DNA of 7,213 nt from Rikenellaceae bacterium (GTDB lineage Bacteria > Bacteroidota > Bacteroidia > Bacteroidales > UBA932), in NCBI GenBank assembly GCA_900769735.1, contig CAAGHY010000201.1, positions 1 to 7,213 of the forward strand, given 5' to 3'. Below are positions 6,334 to 7,213 of this stretch, one piece after another (within the stretch, counting starts at the first letter, position 1; each line of letters starts with the position of its first letter). Below the pieces are notes generated by a model. It was not told the origin of the DNA. It ran no database searches and saw only the letters and a list, made by a program, of their open reading frames with translations. A program made the translations under genes and the position numbers.

Positions 6334-7213
6334 TTATTTTGTTGTTAATTTCATTGTCTCCTGAGCAATTACAAGCTCCTCATTGGTTGTTACAGTTGTT
6401 ACAACAACTTTTGAACCAGGGTTAGTAAGGATTGTATCTTTACCTCTTACGTTATTTGCCTCTGAATTGAAGTCAATACCCAAGAATGAGCATCCTTTTG
6501 AAATGTACTCTCTTACTGCAGGGTCATTCTCACCAATACCGCCAGTAAATACAATCATATCAACACCGTTCATCGCAGCTGCATATGCGCCAATATATTT
6601 AAGCACACTGTATCTGAACATCTCCAAAGCAAGCTGTGCTCTGTGGTTACCCTCTGCTGCAGCATTCTCTATATCCCTTGCATCCGAAGAAACACCTGAA
6701 ACACCTAGGAAACCGCTCTTCTTGTTCAAAACATCACTGATGCCCTTGTTGTCCAACTCATATTTTTTCTGGATGTAAGTAACCACACCAGCATCAATGT
6801 TACCGCAACGTGTACCCATTACAACACCCTCAACTGGAGTGAAGCCCATTGAAGTGTCTACAGACTTACCGTTATGGATAGCAGTCACTGAACCGCCGTT
6901 ACCAAGGTGGCAAGTGATGATTTTTGAATTATTGAAATCCAAACCTGCCAATTTTGCAGATTTCTCAGCTACAAACTTGTGGCTGGTTCCGTGGAAACCG
7001 TAACGTCTGATCTTGTCAAGTACATAGTACTCATAAGGAATTGCATACATATATGCATGCTCAGGCATTGACTGATGGAATGATGTGTCAAATACTGCCA
7101 CCTGAGGAATCTCCGGCATCAAAGAACGTACAGCCATAATACCCAATAGGTTTGCAGGGTTGTGAAGAGGTGCAAGCTCACAGCACTTCTCAATACCCTC
7201 AATTACCTCACTG
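6334..7213 (-). CDS. ackA: Acetate kinase, N-terminus outside the window
   Basis: AckA reversibly makes acetate and ATP from acetyl phosphate and ADP. The frame is open to the right edge and gives 292 residues, so about 105-110 N-terminal residues of the usual 400 are missing, including the NxGSSS phosphate loop. A TTG at 7146-7144 is internal, because the family block ELAPLHNPANLLGI spans it. Visible signatures are AVFDTSFHQSMPE (catalytic Asp region), RRYGFHGTSHKFV (active-site His), CHLGNGGSVTAIHNGKSVDTSMGFTPVEGVVMGTRCG, SSDARDIE (conserved Arg), FTGGIGEN (adenosine site) and the final TNEELVIAQE (magnesium-binding Glu). It stops 12 bases before ptb. Any pta partner would have to lie beyond the edge. 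The cut is simply the window boundary. Confidence 0.96.
   Translation of the reverse strand, partial: SEVIEGIEKCCELAPLHNPANLLGIMAVRSLMPEIPQVAVFDTSFHQSMPEHAYMYAIPYEYYVLDKIRRYGFHGTSHKFVAEKSAKLAGLDFNNSKIITCHLGNGGSVTAIHNGKSVDTSMGFTPVEGVVMGTRCGNIDAGVVTYIQKKYELDNKGISDVLNKKSGFLGVSGVSSDARDIENAAAEGNHRAQLALEMFRYSVLKYIGAYAAAMNGVDMIVFTGGIGENDPAVREYISKGCSFLGIDFNSEANNVRGKDTILTNPGSKVVVTTVTTNEELVIAQETMKLTTK

Larger units (their letters stand above)
3076..7213 (-). other. Predicted operon ackA-ptb-buk-flavoprotein
   Basis: Four same-strand genes are separated by 12, 1 and 2 bases, leaving no room for internal terminators or leader promoters; the TAATATG junction between ptb and buk suggests re-initiation by the same ribosome. 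The promoter must lie to the right of the window, or inside ackA. The first three genes form a coherent acyl-phosphate module: two kinases around one phosphotransacylase. Co-transcription is inferred from spacing. Confidence 0.8.

Noticed and set aside
6383..6778. Plus-strand open frame of 131 codons inside ackA
   Set aside because: It is fully antisense to the most conserved part of acetate kinase; hydrophobic-looking segments arise from the reverse complement of its codons.
7144..7146. TTG as the start of acetate kinase
   Set aside because: The frame stays open upstream to the window edge and encodes the family block ELAPLHNPANLLGI across this codon, so the real start lies outside the window.

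Overview
The window looks like a piece of a Bacteroidales (Bacteroidota) chromosome from a draft or metagenomic assembly. Support for this: a match to the Bacteroidota -7 promoter element (TAnnTTTG) before dnaN; mostly weak Shine-Dalgarno sequences and A/T-rich leaders; a DnaQ-like exonuclease gene directly behind dnaN, as I recall from Bacteroides; and fermentation genes typical of gut anaerobes. I cannot name a genus. Bases 1-20 are not genomic: they match the 3' end of the Illumina TruSeq adapter, so the true contig begins at base 21.

Layout: (1) 21-557, minus strand: N-terminal 179 residues of an HtrA/DegP-family envelope serine protease, cut off by the adapter before the catalytic serine. 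(2) 558-665: divergent intergenic region with a candidate dnaN promoter. (3) 666-3086, plus strand: dnaN (sliding clamp), a DEDDh 3'-5' exonuclease with an ExoX-like C-terminal module, and a small protein resembling fumarylacetoacetate hydrolase (FAH) that has lost expected metal ligands. (4) 3076-7213, minus strand: reading from the right edge, ackA (N-terminus outside the window), ptb, buk and an HI0933/BaiN-family flavoprotein, separated by 12, 1 and 2 bases and so very probably one operon. The two blocks converge and overlap by 11 bases at 3076-3086.

How the genes work together: the clamp and exonuclease point to DNA replication or repair. AckA, Ptb and Buk make ATP by substrate-level phosphorylation: Ptb turns butyryl-CoA (or a branched-chain acyl-CoA) into an acyl phosphate, Buk transfers that phosphate to ADP, and AckA does the same with acetyl phosphate. 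The role of the coupled flavoprotein is unknown.

I found no RNA gene, CRISPR array, insertion sequence or phage gene. Nothing here is clearly a new system. The points most worth checking are the metal-ligand-depleted FAH-like protein, the hairpin at the convergent gene ends, the two TTG-started genes, and the adapter contamination.
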